From Terripilifer sp031921685 (GTDB lineage Bacteria; Pseudomonadota; Alphaproteobacteria; Rhizobiales; Beijerinckiaceae), in the NCBI RefSeq assembly GCF_031921685.1, contig NZ_JAPDHU010000002.1, positions 620,001 to 684,000 on the forward strand: DNA of 64,000 bases, read 5' to 3'. A program made the translations under genes and the position numbers. The notes beneath the pieces were generated by a model that had not been told where the DNA came from, did not search any database, and saw only the letters and a program-made list of their open reading frames with translations. Within the stretch, counting starts at the first letter, position 1. Each line of letters starts with the position of its first letter. Positions 24,079 to 31,815 of this stretch are shown piece after piece.

Positions 24079-24855
24079 ATGACCAGCATCTATCGCATCG
24101 GCCAGATCGTGCCGAGTTCCAACACGACCATGGAAACCGAAATTCCCGCCATGTTGCGCGCCCGCGAAGGCATCGCGCCCGAGCGTTTCACCTTTCATTC
24201 GAGCCGCATGCGCATGAAGAGCGTCACCAAGGACGAACTGGCGAAGATGGATGCGGATTCCGATCGCTGCGCGCTGGAACTCTCGGATGCCCGCGTCGAT
24301 GTGCTGGGTTACGCCTGCCTCGTCGCCATCATGAGCATGGGGCGTGGCTATCATCGCGTGTCGGAAGCCCGTCTCCATCAACGCACGGTGGAGAACGGCG
24401 CGCCGGCGCCAGTCGTCACCAGCGCCGGCGCTTTGGTCGATGGCTTGAAAGTCATCGGCGCCAAGAAAGTCTCGATCCTCGCGCCCTATATGAAGCCGCT
24501 GACCAAACTGGTGATCGACTATATCGAGAACGAAGGCATCGAGGTGGTCGACAGCCTGTCGCTCGAAGTGCATGACAATCTCGCCGTCGGCGCGCTCGAT
24601 CCGCTGGGGCCGTCGCAGCTTTGGAAAAAGCTCAATCTCGCCAATGCCGATGCCATCGTGGCCTCCGCTTGCGTGCAGATGCCTTCGCTGGCCTCCGTGC
24701 CGTTGATCGAGGCGGCGAGCGGCCTGCCGGTCGTCTCCAGCGCCGTCTGCACCACTTACCAGATGCTGAGCCGCCTCGGCCTGCGCACCGAAGTTCCCAA
24801 TGCCGGCGCACTGCTGTCAGGGCGGTTCGATCAAGCGGATTTGCGCAGTGCCTGA
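24079..24855 (+). CDS. Maleate cis-trans isomerase / Asp-Glu racemase family protein
   Basis: 258 aa. It belongs to the Asp/Glu racemase superfamily. The N-terminal IGQIVPSSNTTMETEIP, Cys80 (GYACLVAIM) and Cys198 (SACVQMPSL) match the two-cysteine arrangement of maleate isomerase, including the 118-residue spacing of its catalytic cysteines. Arylmalonate decarboxylase-like activity is the main alternative. AGGAG lies six bases before the ATG at 24079. The divergent LysR gene and the operator between them suggest induction by a small dicarboxylic acid. It is probably the first gene of a run with the SelW-like and quinone reductase genes. Confidence 0.85.
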   Translation: MTSIYRIGQIVPSSNTTMETEIPAMLRAREGIAPERFTFHSSRMRMKSVTKDELAKMDADSDRCALELSDARVDVLGYACLVAIMSMGRGYHRVSEARLHQRTVENGAPAPVVTSAGALVDGLKVIGAKKVSILAPYMKPLTKLVIDYIENEGIEVVDSLSLEVHDNLAVGALDPLGPSQLWKKLNLANADAIVASACVQMPSLASVPLIEAASGLPVVSSAVCTTYQMLSRLGLRTEVPNAGALLSGRFDQADLRSA

Positions 24856-24943
24856 AGGGTGGCGGCTCGACCCATCGCGGTCCTCGGCCTAGGATTGGGC
24901 GGCGGAGACATCCGCCGACCAAGTCCGTACTCGCCGAGGAACA

Positions 24944-25237
24944 ATGACGCCGCCCCGTATCGCCATCGTCTATTGCACCCAATGCCAATGGCTTTTGCGC
25001 GCTGGCTGGATGGCGCAGGAACTGCTCTCCACCTTCGGCGCCGATCTCGGCGAAGTGGCTCTCGTGCCGGCGACGGGCGGGCGCTTCGAAATCCGGCTCA
25101 ACGATGAAGTCATCTGGGAGCGCAAGGCCGATGGCGGGTTCCCGGACGCCAAAACCCTGAAACAACGGGTGCGCGATCGGATCGATCCCGATCGCGATCT
25201 TGGGCATATCGATCGTAGCCACAAGAGCGAAAACTGA
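24944..25237 (+). CDS. SelT/SelW/SelH-family thioredoxin-fold protein
   Basis: 97 aa. A small thioredoxin-like protein with the family's N-terminal redox motif, here CTQC at 11-14 (IVYCTQCQWLLRAGWMAQELL), and a GGRFEI..N...IW..K..GGFPD block. Both motif positions are cysteine, with no in-frame TGA, so this is the cysteine form rather than a selenoprotein. The electron partner and role are unknown. It is transcribed with the quinone-reductase-like gene 16 bases downstream. Confidence 0.88.
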   Translation: MTPPRIAIVYCTQCQWLLRAGWMAQELLSTFGADLGEVALVPATGGRFEIRLNDEVIWERKADGGFPDAKTLKQRVRDRIDPDRDLGHIDRSHKSEN

Positions 25238-25252
25238 TCGCGAGGTGAGACG

Positions 25253-26233
25253 ATGCCCGCCACGATGAAAGCCGCCGTCATTCATGAAGCTGGGGGCCCG
25301 GAAGCCCTCAAGATCGAGCAGCGCCCGGTGCCCGTGCCCGGAAAGGGCCAGGTGCTTATTCAAGTGAAGGCCTTCGGTATCAATCGTTCGGAACTTTTCA
25401 CCCGCCTTGGCCAATCGCCCGGCGTCGCCTTTCCGCGCATTCTGGGGATCGAGGCGGCAGGCATCGTCGCTGAGGCGCCAGACGGAGATTTCGCTGCCGG
25501 CGACATCGTCATGACCGCCATGGGCGGTATGGGGCGGCAGTTCGACGGCGGCTATGCCGAATATGTCTGCGTGTCGGCGGGGCAGGTGCAACAACTCAAG
25601 ACGTCTCTACCTTGGGACACGCTCGGCGCCATGCCGGAAATGCTGCAGACCGCTTGGGGTTCGTTGTTCAAATCGCTGCAGTTGAAATCCGGCGAACGAT
25701 TACTGGTGCGCGGCGGCACCACCTCGGTCGGCCTGGCCGCGGCCGCCATCGCCAAGAATTACGGCGTCCATGTCATCGCGACGACACGCAATGCGGCGCG
25801 CGAAGACCTGCTTCTTGAGAACGGTGCCGATCAGGTGGTGATCGATGGCGGCGAGATCGCCGCCGGCGTACGGGCGATCCACCCGGAAGGGGTCGACAAA
25901 GTGCTGGAGCTGATCGGCGTCACCACTTTGAAGGATTCGCTGCGCTGCGCCCGTCAGCAGGGCCTCGTCTGCATGACAGGGATCGTCGGCGACAAATGGA
26001 CCTTCGAGCAATTCAGTCCGATGGAGGCCATTCCCTCGAGTGTCGGGCTGACGGCCTATTCCGGTGGCGTCCCGGAGTTTATGGCGACGCCCTTACAAGG
26101 GCTGGCCGACGATATCGCAGCGGGCAAGCTGCGTCTCAACATCGGCCGGGTGTTTCAGCTCGACGATATCGTCGAAGCCCATCGGGTGATGGACGCCAAT
26201 ACGGCCGGCGGCAAGATCGTGGTGCTGACTTAG
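25253..26233 (+). CDS. Quinone oxidoreductase-like zinc-independent MDR
   Basis: 326 aa. Medium-chain dehydrogenase/reductase of the quinone oxidoreductase branch: MKAAVIHEAGGPEALKIE start, GINRSELFTRLG, ILGIEAAGIV, then the NADP-binding VRGGTTSVGLAAAAIAKNYG. It ends GGKIVVL. The structural-zinc cysteines of alcohol dehydrogenases are absent. It probably reduces a quinone or enone with NADPH. GAGGTGAG lies just upstream. The stop is followed at once by a palindromic repeat element. Confidence 0.9.
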   Translation: MPATMKAAVIHEAGGPEALKIEQRPVPVPGKGQVLIQVKAFGINRSELFTRLGQSPGVAFPRILGIEAAGIVAEAPDGDFAAGDIVMTAMGGMGRQFDGGYAEYVCVSAGQVQQLKTSLPWDTLGAMPEMLQTAWGSLFKSLQLKSGERLLVRGGTTSVGLAAAAIAKNYGVHVIATTRNAAREDLLLENGADQVVIDGGEIAAGVRAIHPEGVDKVLELIGVTTLKDSLRCARQQGLVCMTGIVGDKWTFEQFSPMEAIPSSVGLTAYSGGVPEFMATPLQGLADDIAAGKLRLNIGRVFQLDDIVEAHRVMDANTAGGKIVVLT

Positions 26234-26252
26234 CAGGGTGTTGAAGAACCTT

Positions 26253-26408
26253 GGTGTCATCCCCGACGCGCCGGAGGCGCGAGCGGGGATCCAGGGGCAA
26301 GAGGTAAAACGCTGCGTGATTGCCGCGCACCTTATTCGTCCCGAACAGCATTCTACCGTTTGCCCTGGATCCCCGCTCAGCCGCTGTGCGGCTGTCGGGG
26401 ATGACACC
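26253..26408. repeat. Palindromic MITE-like intergenic repeat
   Basis: Two arms of about 47 bases (26253-26299 and 26361-26408) are inverted copies: each runs GGTGTCATCCCCGAC, a variable mini-hairpin, then GAGCGGGGATCCAGGG. The variable parts differ (GCGCCGGAGGCGC versus AGCCGCTGTGCGGCT) but each folds on itself, so pairing is preserved. The centre of about 60 bases has no coding frame. It fits the class of non-autonomous palindromic elements that lie between genes in alphaproteobacteria. Confidence 0.8.
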
Positions 26409-26415
26409 CAGGTTT

Positions 26416-27054
26416 TCACCCCGTCCGCAGGCCCCCGGCGATCATCGCCACGGCCGGTTCGATATCCTTCTCCCGGTCGAGCGTGTCCGTCATCAGGTGA
26501 TACCAGGAGAAGGCGGTCAGCAGATCGGTGGCGTCCGTCGGGTCGAAATCGGCGTCGAGCTCGCCCCGCGCCTTGGCGCGCTCGAAGACGGAGAGGGGAT
26601 AGCTGCGCCGCTGTGGTAGCAGTCGGTCCTTCACCAGTGCCAGCGCCGCCGCATCGTGCTGGGCCTCGGCGATCAGGCTGCGCAGCGCGGCACCGCAGGC
26701 GGTGATGCGCCAGAAGCGCCAGAGGTTGCGGATCAGCCAGACGAGTTCGTCGGCGAGCGAGCCGAGGTCGGGCGTCGTCAGCAGCGCCTCGCTTTCCTGA
26801 TCGTAGATTTCGATGAGCAGGCCCGGCTTGCCTTGCCACCATTTGTAGATGGTCGGTTTCGAGGCGCCGGCTCGCTTCGCCACGGCATCGAGCGTGAAGC
26901 CGCCATAGCCTTCGGACGTCAAAATTTCGCGCGCCGCCTCGATGACGGCGCGGCGCGTTTCCGGGCTGCGGGTCGGCCCGATCGATTTGCGCTGTTTCGG
27001 CTTTTTCAAAGCGATTTCAGTCGATTTATTATAGAAACGAAACGTATCTATCAA
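26416..27054 (-). CDS. TetR-family transcriptional regulator
   Basis: 212 aa. The TetR HTH spans about 33-80 (ETRRAVIEAAREILTSEGYG, then FTLDAVAKRAGASKPTIYKWW), followed by a helical ligand domain. No ATG precedes the HTH; the candidate starts are TTG at 27054 or the TTG at residue 16. The first is used but is uncertain. The upstream DNA is AT-rich and carries two CGTATCTAT repeats. It is not adjacent to an obvious target; the gene behind it (27293) is co-oriented but upstream. Confidence 0.85.
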   Translation of the reverse strand: MIDTFRFYNKSTEIALKKPKQRKSIGPTRSPETRRAVIEAAREILTSEGYGGFTLDAVAKRAGASKPTIYKWWQGKPGLLIEIYDQESEALLTTPDLGSLADELVWLIRNLWRFWRITACGAALRSLIAEAQHDAAALALVKDRLLPQRRSYPLSVFERAKARGELDADFDPTDATDLLTAFSWYHLMTDTLDREKDIEPAVAMIAGGLRTG

Positions 27055-27077
27055 TGATAAATACTATCCGTATCTAT
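27043..27077. promoter_or_regulatory. Direct repeats CGTATCTAT at TetR promoter
   Basis: CGTATCTAT occurs at 27043-27051 and again at 27069-27077, 26 bases apart, in the AT-rich stretch around the TetR start. The first overlaps the putative TTG start. This may be the TetR operator or part of its promoter; the repeats are direct, not inverted, which is unusual for TetR. Confidence 0.35.
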
Positions 27078-27292
27078 AATTTAAGACGCTGAAATCGCAA
27101 GGATCGCGCGGGCTTCGCGGCCGCTTGTCCCCAACTCAATGTCAGGACGCCGGCGCATCGGCTGTGGATCATGATCCATGCTTCCGGCGGCCCGCGCCAT
27201 CGCTACCGCCAGGCATGGCTAACGGAAGGTTAGGAAGGCTGAAGCCGACAGGGTCGCAAACGTGGACCGCCGCCGGCTTGCACCCGATGTGG

Positions 27293-28246
27293 CTACTTCT
27301 GTCCCGGCTCGACGATGTCGATCAGCCCGGCCAGATCTTTGGGCGTCGCCGAGGGGCCCAGATACTTGAAGGCGATGGCGTCCCGCACGGTCTGGTCCAG
27401 GCCTTTGACCTGTTGCGTCTGCGTCGCCGCCTGCGGATAGAATTCCAGCGCCTTCTTGGCGACCTCGGTGGAGATTTTGTTTTCCCGGGCGAAATATTCC
27501 AGGCCCTTCGGGTCCTTGTAGGCCCATTCGATCGTCGCGTTATAGACCTTCATGAAGCGGCGCATCGCATCGCGCTTGGCCTGCAACACCGGCTCCATCA
27601 CCACATTGACGCGCACGGTCTGGTTGGCAAGGTCAGGCAGATCGGAGCCGCGCGCGACAATGACCAGTTTGTTGTCGAGCACATCCTGCAAAGCCAGGGG
27701 CGGCACCGACCAGCCGATATCGATCTGCTTGGTGTTGACCTGCACGAAAGTGCCCGGCGCCCCGCCTGTCGGGATTGGTTTGGCGTTGACGCCGGCCAGT
27801 TTCAAAAGGCCGAGGACCATCAGATTGGTCGAGGAGCCGTTGGACGAATAGGCAATCGATTTGCCCTGGGCGTCCTTCAGGCTCTTGATGCCGCTATCCG
27901 CGCGCGCATACCAGAAGGCGTCGCTTCCGCCGGTGAATTCGGCGGCGATGACGCGCAGCGGCGCGCCCTTGGCGTAGCGGCCGACCACGCCCAGGAGGCC
28001 GTTCGACATGGCGATATCGACGCTGCCGGACATGACGGCATCGAGGGTCGTCGCGCCGCCCTCGGTGTAAAAAGTCTGGATTTCGAGATTCTCCTTTTTG
28101 AAGAAGCCCTGTTCGATCGCCATATCGACGAACGAACTGTCCCAGAACCCACGTTGCGATACGGCGACACGCAGAGGCTCGGCTTGCGCGGTGGCAAAAG
28201 CGCCGGTCAGCGCGAGCGTGCCGATCATGGCAAAACGCAGAAACAT
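27293..28246 (-). CDS. ABC transporter substrate-binding protein (NMT1/SsuA-like)
   Basis: 317 aa. A signal peptide (about 22 residues, ending AQA) is followed by a type II periplasmic binding fold of the NMT1/THI5-SsuA-TauA group: EPLRVAVSQRGFWDSSFVDMAIEQGFF, MSGSVDIAMSNG, and GKSIAYSSNGSSTNLMV. Members bind sulfonates, pyrimidines or nitrate-like ligands. No permease or ATPase gene is adjacent, so it is an orphan receptor here. It is divergent from the YeeE-type sulfur transporter pair, which makes a sulfur compound a reasonable but unproven ligand. Confidence 0.88.
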   Translation of the reverse strand: MFLRFAMIGTLALTGAFATAQAEPLRVAVSQRGFWDSSFVDMAIEQGFFKKENLEIQTFYTEGGATTLDAVMSGSVDIAMSNGLLGVVGRYAKGAPLRVIAAEFTGGSDAFWYARADSGIKSLKDAQGKSIAYSSNGSSTNLMVLGLLKLAGVNAKPIPTGGAPGTFVQVNTKQIDIGWSVPPLALQDVLDNKLVIVARGSDLPDLANQTVRVNVVMEPVLQAKRDAMRRFMKVYNATIEWAYKDPKGLEYFARENKISTEVAKKALEFYPQAATQTQQVKGLDQTVRDAIAFKYLGPSATPKDLAGLIDIVEPGQK

Positions 28247-28387
28247 GTATCCTCCCCGATAGCGCTGGCTTCGTGGCCAGCGTCGAACGAGCCTAGCCCG
28301 GAACCGGCGATGCGTCGAATACTCCCATCTTGCCGGTCGAAAGTGCTACGAAGTGGGCAGGGATGACACGGAGGACAGGAAAAGATC

Positions 28388-28810
28388 ATGGCCATGCAGT
28401 TTTTGGCCTCTTTCGTCGGCGGCTGCCTGATCGGCCTGGCGGCGACGGTGCTACTGATCGGGAACGGCCGCGTCGCCGGCATCAGCGGCATTTTAGGCGG
28501 GCTGGTCGCGCGCGACGGGGCGCGGCTCTGGATCAACGGCAGCTTTGTCGTCGGCCTGTTGCTTGGGCCGCCGGTCTATAGGCTGGCGAGCGGCGCTTGG
28601 CCGGCGGCCAGCGTCACGGCTTCGCTGCCGCTGCTGATCATAGGTGGTCTCCTGGTCGGCTTCGGCACGCGGCTCGGCTCGGGCTGCACCAGCGGCCATG
28701 GTGTCGTCGGTCTGGCGCGGTTGTCGCCGCGCTCCATCGCCGCCGTCATCACCTTCATGGTGGCGGCGGTCGCCACCGTTTTCCTCATGCGCGTGGCGGG
28801 CCTGTCATGA
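28388..28810 (+). CDS. YeeE/YedE-family sulfur transporter, N-terminal half
   Basis: 140 aa, four transmembrane helices. The family motif GFGTRLGSGCTSGHGVVGLARLS, split here as GFGTRLGSGC and TSGHGVVGLARLS, includes the conserved Cys that in YeeE/TsuA-type proteins contacts thiosulfate. Such half-size subunits pair with a second half. The TGA overlaps the ATG of the next gene. Confidence 0.88.
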   Translation: MAMQFLASFVGGCLIGLAATVLLIGNGRVAGISGILGGLVARDGARLWINGSFVVGLLLGPPVYRLASGAWPAASVTASLPLLIIGGLLVGFGTRLGSGCTSGHGVVGLARLSPRSIAAVITFMVAAVATVFLMRVAGLS

Positions 28811-29229
28811 TGGCTCGTATCCTCATCGGCCTCATCGCTGGCCTGATCTTCGGTGTCGGCCTGGCGCTGTCGGGCATGCTCGATCCGGCGCGCGTGCGCG
28901 GCTTTCTCGATGTCACCGGCGCGTGGGATCCGAGTCTGGCCTTTGTTCTCGCAGGTGCCGTCATCGTTTCGGCGCTGGGGCAGGCCTGGGCGCGCGGCCG
29001 CGCGACGCCGTTCTTCGACAAACAGTTCGACTGGCCGGCGACGCGCCCGGTCACCGGGCGGCTGATCGCGGGATCAGCGCTGTTCGGCATCGGCTGGGGC
29101 CTCGTCGGCCTCTGTCCTGGCCCGGCCATCGCCGGCTTGAGCCTCGGCCTCGCACCGATCGCGATTTTCGCCGCGGCGATGATCGTCGGCATGGTGCTCT
29201 TCACACTGCTGCCGGTGCGCGCCCGATGA
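28807..29229 (+). CDS. YeeE/YedE-family sulfur transporter, C-terminal half (DUF6691-like)
   Basis: 140 aa, four or five hydrophobic segments. The second-half signature FGIGWGLVGLCPGPAIAGL carries the matching conserved Cys. It is coupled to the first half by an ATGATG/TGA overlap and to the next gene by ATGA. Together the two halves should form one inner-membrane channel for thiosulfate or a related sulfur species. Confidence 0.88.
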   Translation: MMARILIGLIAGLIFGVGLALSGMLDPARVRGFLDVTGAWDPSLAFVLAGAVIVSALGQAWARGRATPFFDKQFDWPATRPVTGRLIAGSALFGIGWGLVGLCPGPAIAGLSLGLAPIAIFAAAMIVGMVLFTLLPVRAR

Positions 29230-29621
29230 GACATACCGTCCTTTTCATGTGGCTCCTCTGTCTCGGCGTGTCGGTCATGGGGCAAGAGGCTCTGGCTCAG
29301 GCTCATTCTCGCACGACGACGGCTTCCATCACGCTCCAAGTCGCCAGCACGAAGATGGAGCTGGCAGCATTCTCTGGCACGGATGGGCTGGAAATCACGC
29401 TGACACCGGAGAGCGCGGCACGTTTTCGCGCATTCACTATCAAAGGGATCGGACGTCGCTCGCAACTGCTCGTCAACGGCAAGGTCGTGACCGAGCCGAT
29501 GATCAATCATCCGATTGTCGAAGGTCGCGTCGTGCTCAGCGGCATGTCGAAAGCCGAATTGCAGGCGGTGGCGCAGCAACTGGCGGCGCCGGGCGCCGCC
29601 ATTGTCGTCCGCTTAAAGTAA
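29226..29621 (+). CDS. Secreted protein resembling the SecD P1-head subdomain
   Basis: 131 aa. A signal peptide (residues 1-25, ending ALAQA) leads into a single small domain. The stretch ITLTPESAARFRAFTIKGIG followed by LLVNGKVVTEPMI and HPIVEGRVVLSG closely resembles the periplasmic P1 head of SecD (LT.E.A..F...T....G..LA...DG.V.S.P.I..PI..GR..ISG). No SecD membrane part is present. It is coupled by ATGA overlap to the two-subunit sulfur transporter, suggesting a joint function, but nothing is known to me about such a combination. Confidence 0.72.
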   Translation: MRHTVLFMWLLCLGVSVMGQEALAQAHSRTTTASITLQVASTKMELAAFSGTDGLEITLTPESAARFRAFTIKGIGRRSQLLVNGKVVTEPMINHPIVEGRVVLSGMSKAELQAVAQQLAAPGAAIVVRLK

Positions 29622-29624
29622 TCG

Positions 29625-30605
29625 CTACTGCGCGGCGATGCCTGCGTCGCGCAGCATCGTCGTCATGCGTTCGCTTTCGGTCTTCAGAAAGCGGTCGAAA
29701 TCCTTGGGCGAGGAGGCGATCGGTTCGGCACCCTGGGTGTCGAAAATGCGCTGCCGTTCCGGCGTGTTGATCCCCTGGCGCAGGGCTGCATTCAGCGCAT
29801 CGATCATGCCTTGTGGCAGATCGGGCGGGCCGAGCAAGGCAAACCAGGTACCGAAGCTGAAATCTAACCCTTGTTCGGCGAAAGTCGGCAGATCGGGGAG
29901 AGTGGGCGCGCGCTTCGCGTCGGCATAGGCGATCCCCTTGAGACTGCCGTCCTGGACGAAGGGCCCGGCGGAAACGGTGCTTGAGAAGATCACCTGCGTC
30001 GTGTCCTGCACTGTCGCCATGGTGGCGGGGCCGTTTCCGTTGAACGGCACGTGCACCATCTCGGTCTTGGTGAGATGCTGGAACAGTTCAGCGGCAAGAT
30101 GCGGGCTGCTGCCGATGCCATAGGAGGCGTAGTTGAGCTTGCCCGGATTGGCTTTCAGATAGGCGATGAACTCGGCGAGAGTGTTGGCCGGCACGGATTT
30201 GCTGACGAAGAGACCCAGCGGCGCGTTCGAGATGAGCGAGATCGGCGAAAAGCTGCTGACCGGATCATAGGAAATGTTCTTGTAGAGCGCCTTGTTGGCG
30301 GCAAGGCCGACGCTGCTGACGAGCAGGGTGCGGCCATCGGGCTTGGCGCGGGCGACATATTGATTGCCGATGTTGGAATTGGCGCCAGGGCGATTGACGA
30401 CGATGAAGGTGCGATCCAGCTCGCGTGTCAAAATATCGGCGGTCACCCGTCCCATCACGTCGACGCCGCCCCCGGCGGCGAAGGGCACCGTGATCTCGAT
30501 CACGCCGTCAGGCAGGCTTGAGGCGTTGGGCTGCCCCCAGCACAGGCTGGTGGCGAAAGCGAGCGCCAGGCCAGCCGTTCCCATCCGTGCCACCGTCGAC
30601 GCCAT
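29625..30605 (-). CDS. Bug-family (TctC) tricarboxylate-type substrate-binding protein
   Basis: 326 aa. A signal peptide is followed by the Bug fold: ITVPFAAGGGVDVMGRVTADIL near residue 38, VVNRPGANSNIG, VPFNGNGPATMATV and ADAKRAPTLPDLPTFAEQG. Bug receptors serve TctAB transporters for di- and tricarboxylates or act as sensors. No tctA or tctB lies nearby. It is divergent from a LysR gene at 30865; the CoA-transferase/MaoC/lyase operon beyond is a plausible consumer of its ligand. Confidence 0.92.
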   Translation of the reverse strand: MASTVARMGTAGLALAFATSLCWGQPNASSLPDGVIEITVPFAAGGGVDVMGRVTADILTRELDRTFIVVNRPGANSNIGNQYVARAKPDGRTLLVSSVGLAANKALYKNISYDPVSSFSPISLISNAPLGLFVSKSVPANTLAEFIAYLKANPGKLNYASYGIGSSPHLAAELFQHLTKTEMVHVPFNGNGPATMATVQDTTQVIFSSTVSAGPFVQDGSLKGIAYADAKRAPTLPDLPTFAEQGLDFSFGTWFALLGPPDLPQGMIDALNAALRQGINTPERQRIFDTQGAEPIASSPKDFDRFLKTESERMTTMLRDAGIAAQ

Positions 30606-30864
30606 GCCTGATCCTCCCCTTCAATCTTTATGTTGGAGATCGTTAGGGGAGGCAGAAGCGATGCACAATTTGACTTCTTATCGGCTGCTGTGAGTTTTTC
30701 GCCGAGGGATGAGATTTTGGAGAGGAAATCTCCTCGGCCTCATGGCATATCTGACCACGTCACGAGGGGGCAAGACCTCTCATATTATCAATAGACTAAG
30801 AAAAAGGCGCGGCGGGCGGCCCGGCAAGGAGGCCGCTTCGATCCGGGCGGATCGGGTGAGGAAC

Positions 30865-31815
30865 ATGCACAGACGCGAGCTTCCGTTGACGGCTCTGCGC
30901 AGCTTCGAGGCTGTCGGCCACGCCATGTCCTTTTCGCGCGCCGCCGAAGTGCTCGGCGTCACCCATGGCGCCGTCAGCCGTCAGATCGCGGCGCTGGAAA
31001 GCCTGCTGGGTGTGCGGCTGTTCGATCGTTCTGGTCGGCTGCGGTTCACACGCGAAGGCGAAATCCTGTTCCGCCGCATAGCGCCGGCCTTTGACACGCT
31101 GTCGGAAGCGGTGATGGAAATTTCGCGCAGGGACGATCGCACCGTGTTGCGTTTGAACGCGCCGCCCACCTTCACGATGAAATGGCTCATCCCGCGTCTG
31201 TCGACCTTTCAGCGCCGGCACCCTGAAATCGAAGTGCGCTTGTCGACCGGGATCGATCTGCCGAAAAGCGACGATGCGAACTATCAGGACGTCATCATCC
31301 GCCGTCTGAGCCGGATCGACACCTATCCGCAGTCCAAACCGTTTCTGTCGTCCGCGCTGCTGCCGGTCTGCGCGCCCGAACTGTTGCAGCGCCGCTCCAT
31401 CCGCACGCCGAATGATCTGGAAGCTCTGCCGCTCATCGAAATCGCCACGTCGATGGTGCGCTGGGCCGATTGGATGGAGCGGGCCGGCGGGCAGGCCTTG
31501 GGCAAAGCCAAGATCATTGGGCTGGAACAGATGTTCTTTGGCATGCAGGCGGCGCTCGACGGGCTGGGCGTCGCGCTGCTGCCGTCCGCGCTCGTCCTGG
31601 ATGATATCGCGGCTGAACGGCTGGCGGTCGCCTGGATCACCGACACCATTCAGGAGCGCGATTATTTCTATGCGGTTTCACCGGCCGCCAAAGGTGTGCG
31701 TGCCGTGACGAAATTCACCGAATGGCTGGCGAAAGAGGGCGCCGATGCCGATAGTCTCGGCCGCTCGGTGATCCACGGCCCGTCAGAAGCCGAAGATCAG
31801 GGCTCTTCCGTATAG
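30865..31815 (+). CDS. LysR-family transcriptional regulator (GcvA-like)
   Basis: 316 aa from the ATG at 30865, preceded by GAGG. It starts MHRRELPLTALRSFEAVGHAMSFSRAAEVLGV, given as position guide for the HTH (1-60), continuing with VTHGAVSRQI, typical of the GcvA subgroup. The C-terminal half is the effector-binding domain. An in-frame frame extension to 30709 has no LysR character. It is divergent from the Bug receptor gene and overlaps the 3' end of the convergent lyase gene by 19 bases. It probably regulates one or both flanking units. Confidence 0.9.
   Translation: MHRRELPLTALRSFEAVGHAMSFSRAAEVLGVTHGAVSRQIAALESLLGVRLFDRSGRLRFTREGEILFRRIAPAFDTLSEAVMEISRRDDRTVLRLNAPPTFTMKWLIPRLSTFQRRHPEIEVRLSTGIDLPKSDDANYQDVIIRRLSRIDTYPQSKPFLSSALLPVCAPELLQRRSIRTPNDLEALPLIEIATSMVRWADWMERAGGQALGKAKIIGLEQMFFGMQAALDGLGVALLPSALVLDDIAAERLAVAWITDTIQERDYFYAVSPAAKGVRAVTKFTEWLAKEGADADSLGRSVIHGPSEAEDQGSSV

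Noticed and set aside
24900..24917. CGGCGGA/TCCGCCG hairpin before the SelW-like gene as a terminator
   Set aside because: No T-tract follows; it lies within a closely spaced gene run and is too short to call.
24944..25237. Selenoprotein W-type gene with TGA-encoded selenocysteine
   Set aside because: Both redox positions in CTQC are cysteine codons and no in-frame TGA or SECIS-like hairpin follows.
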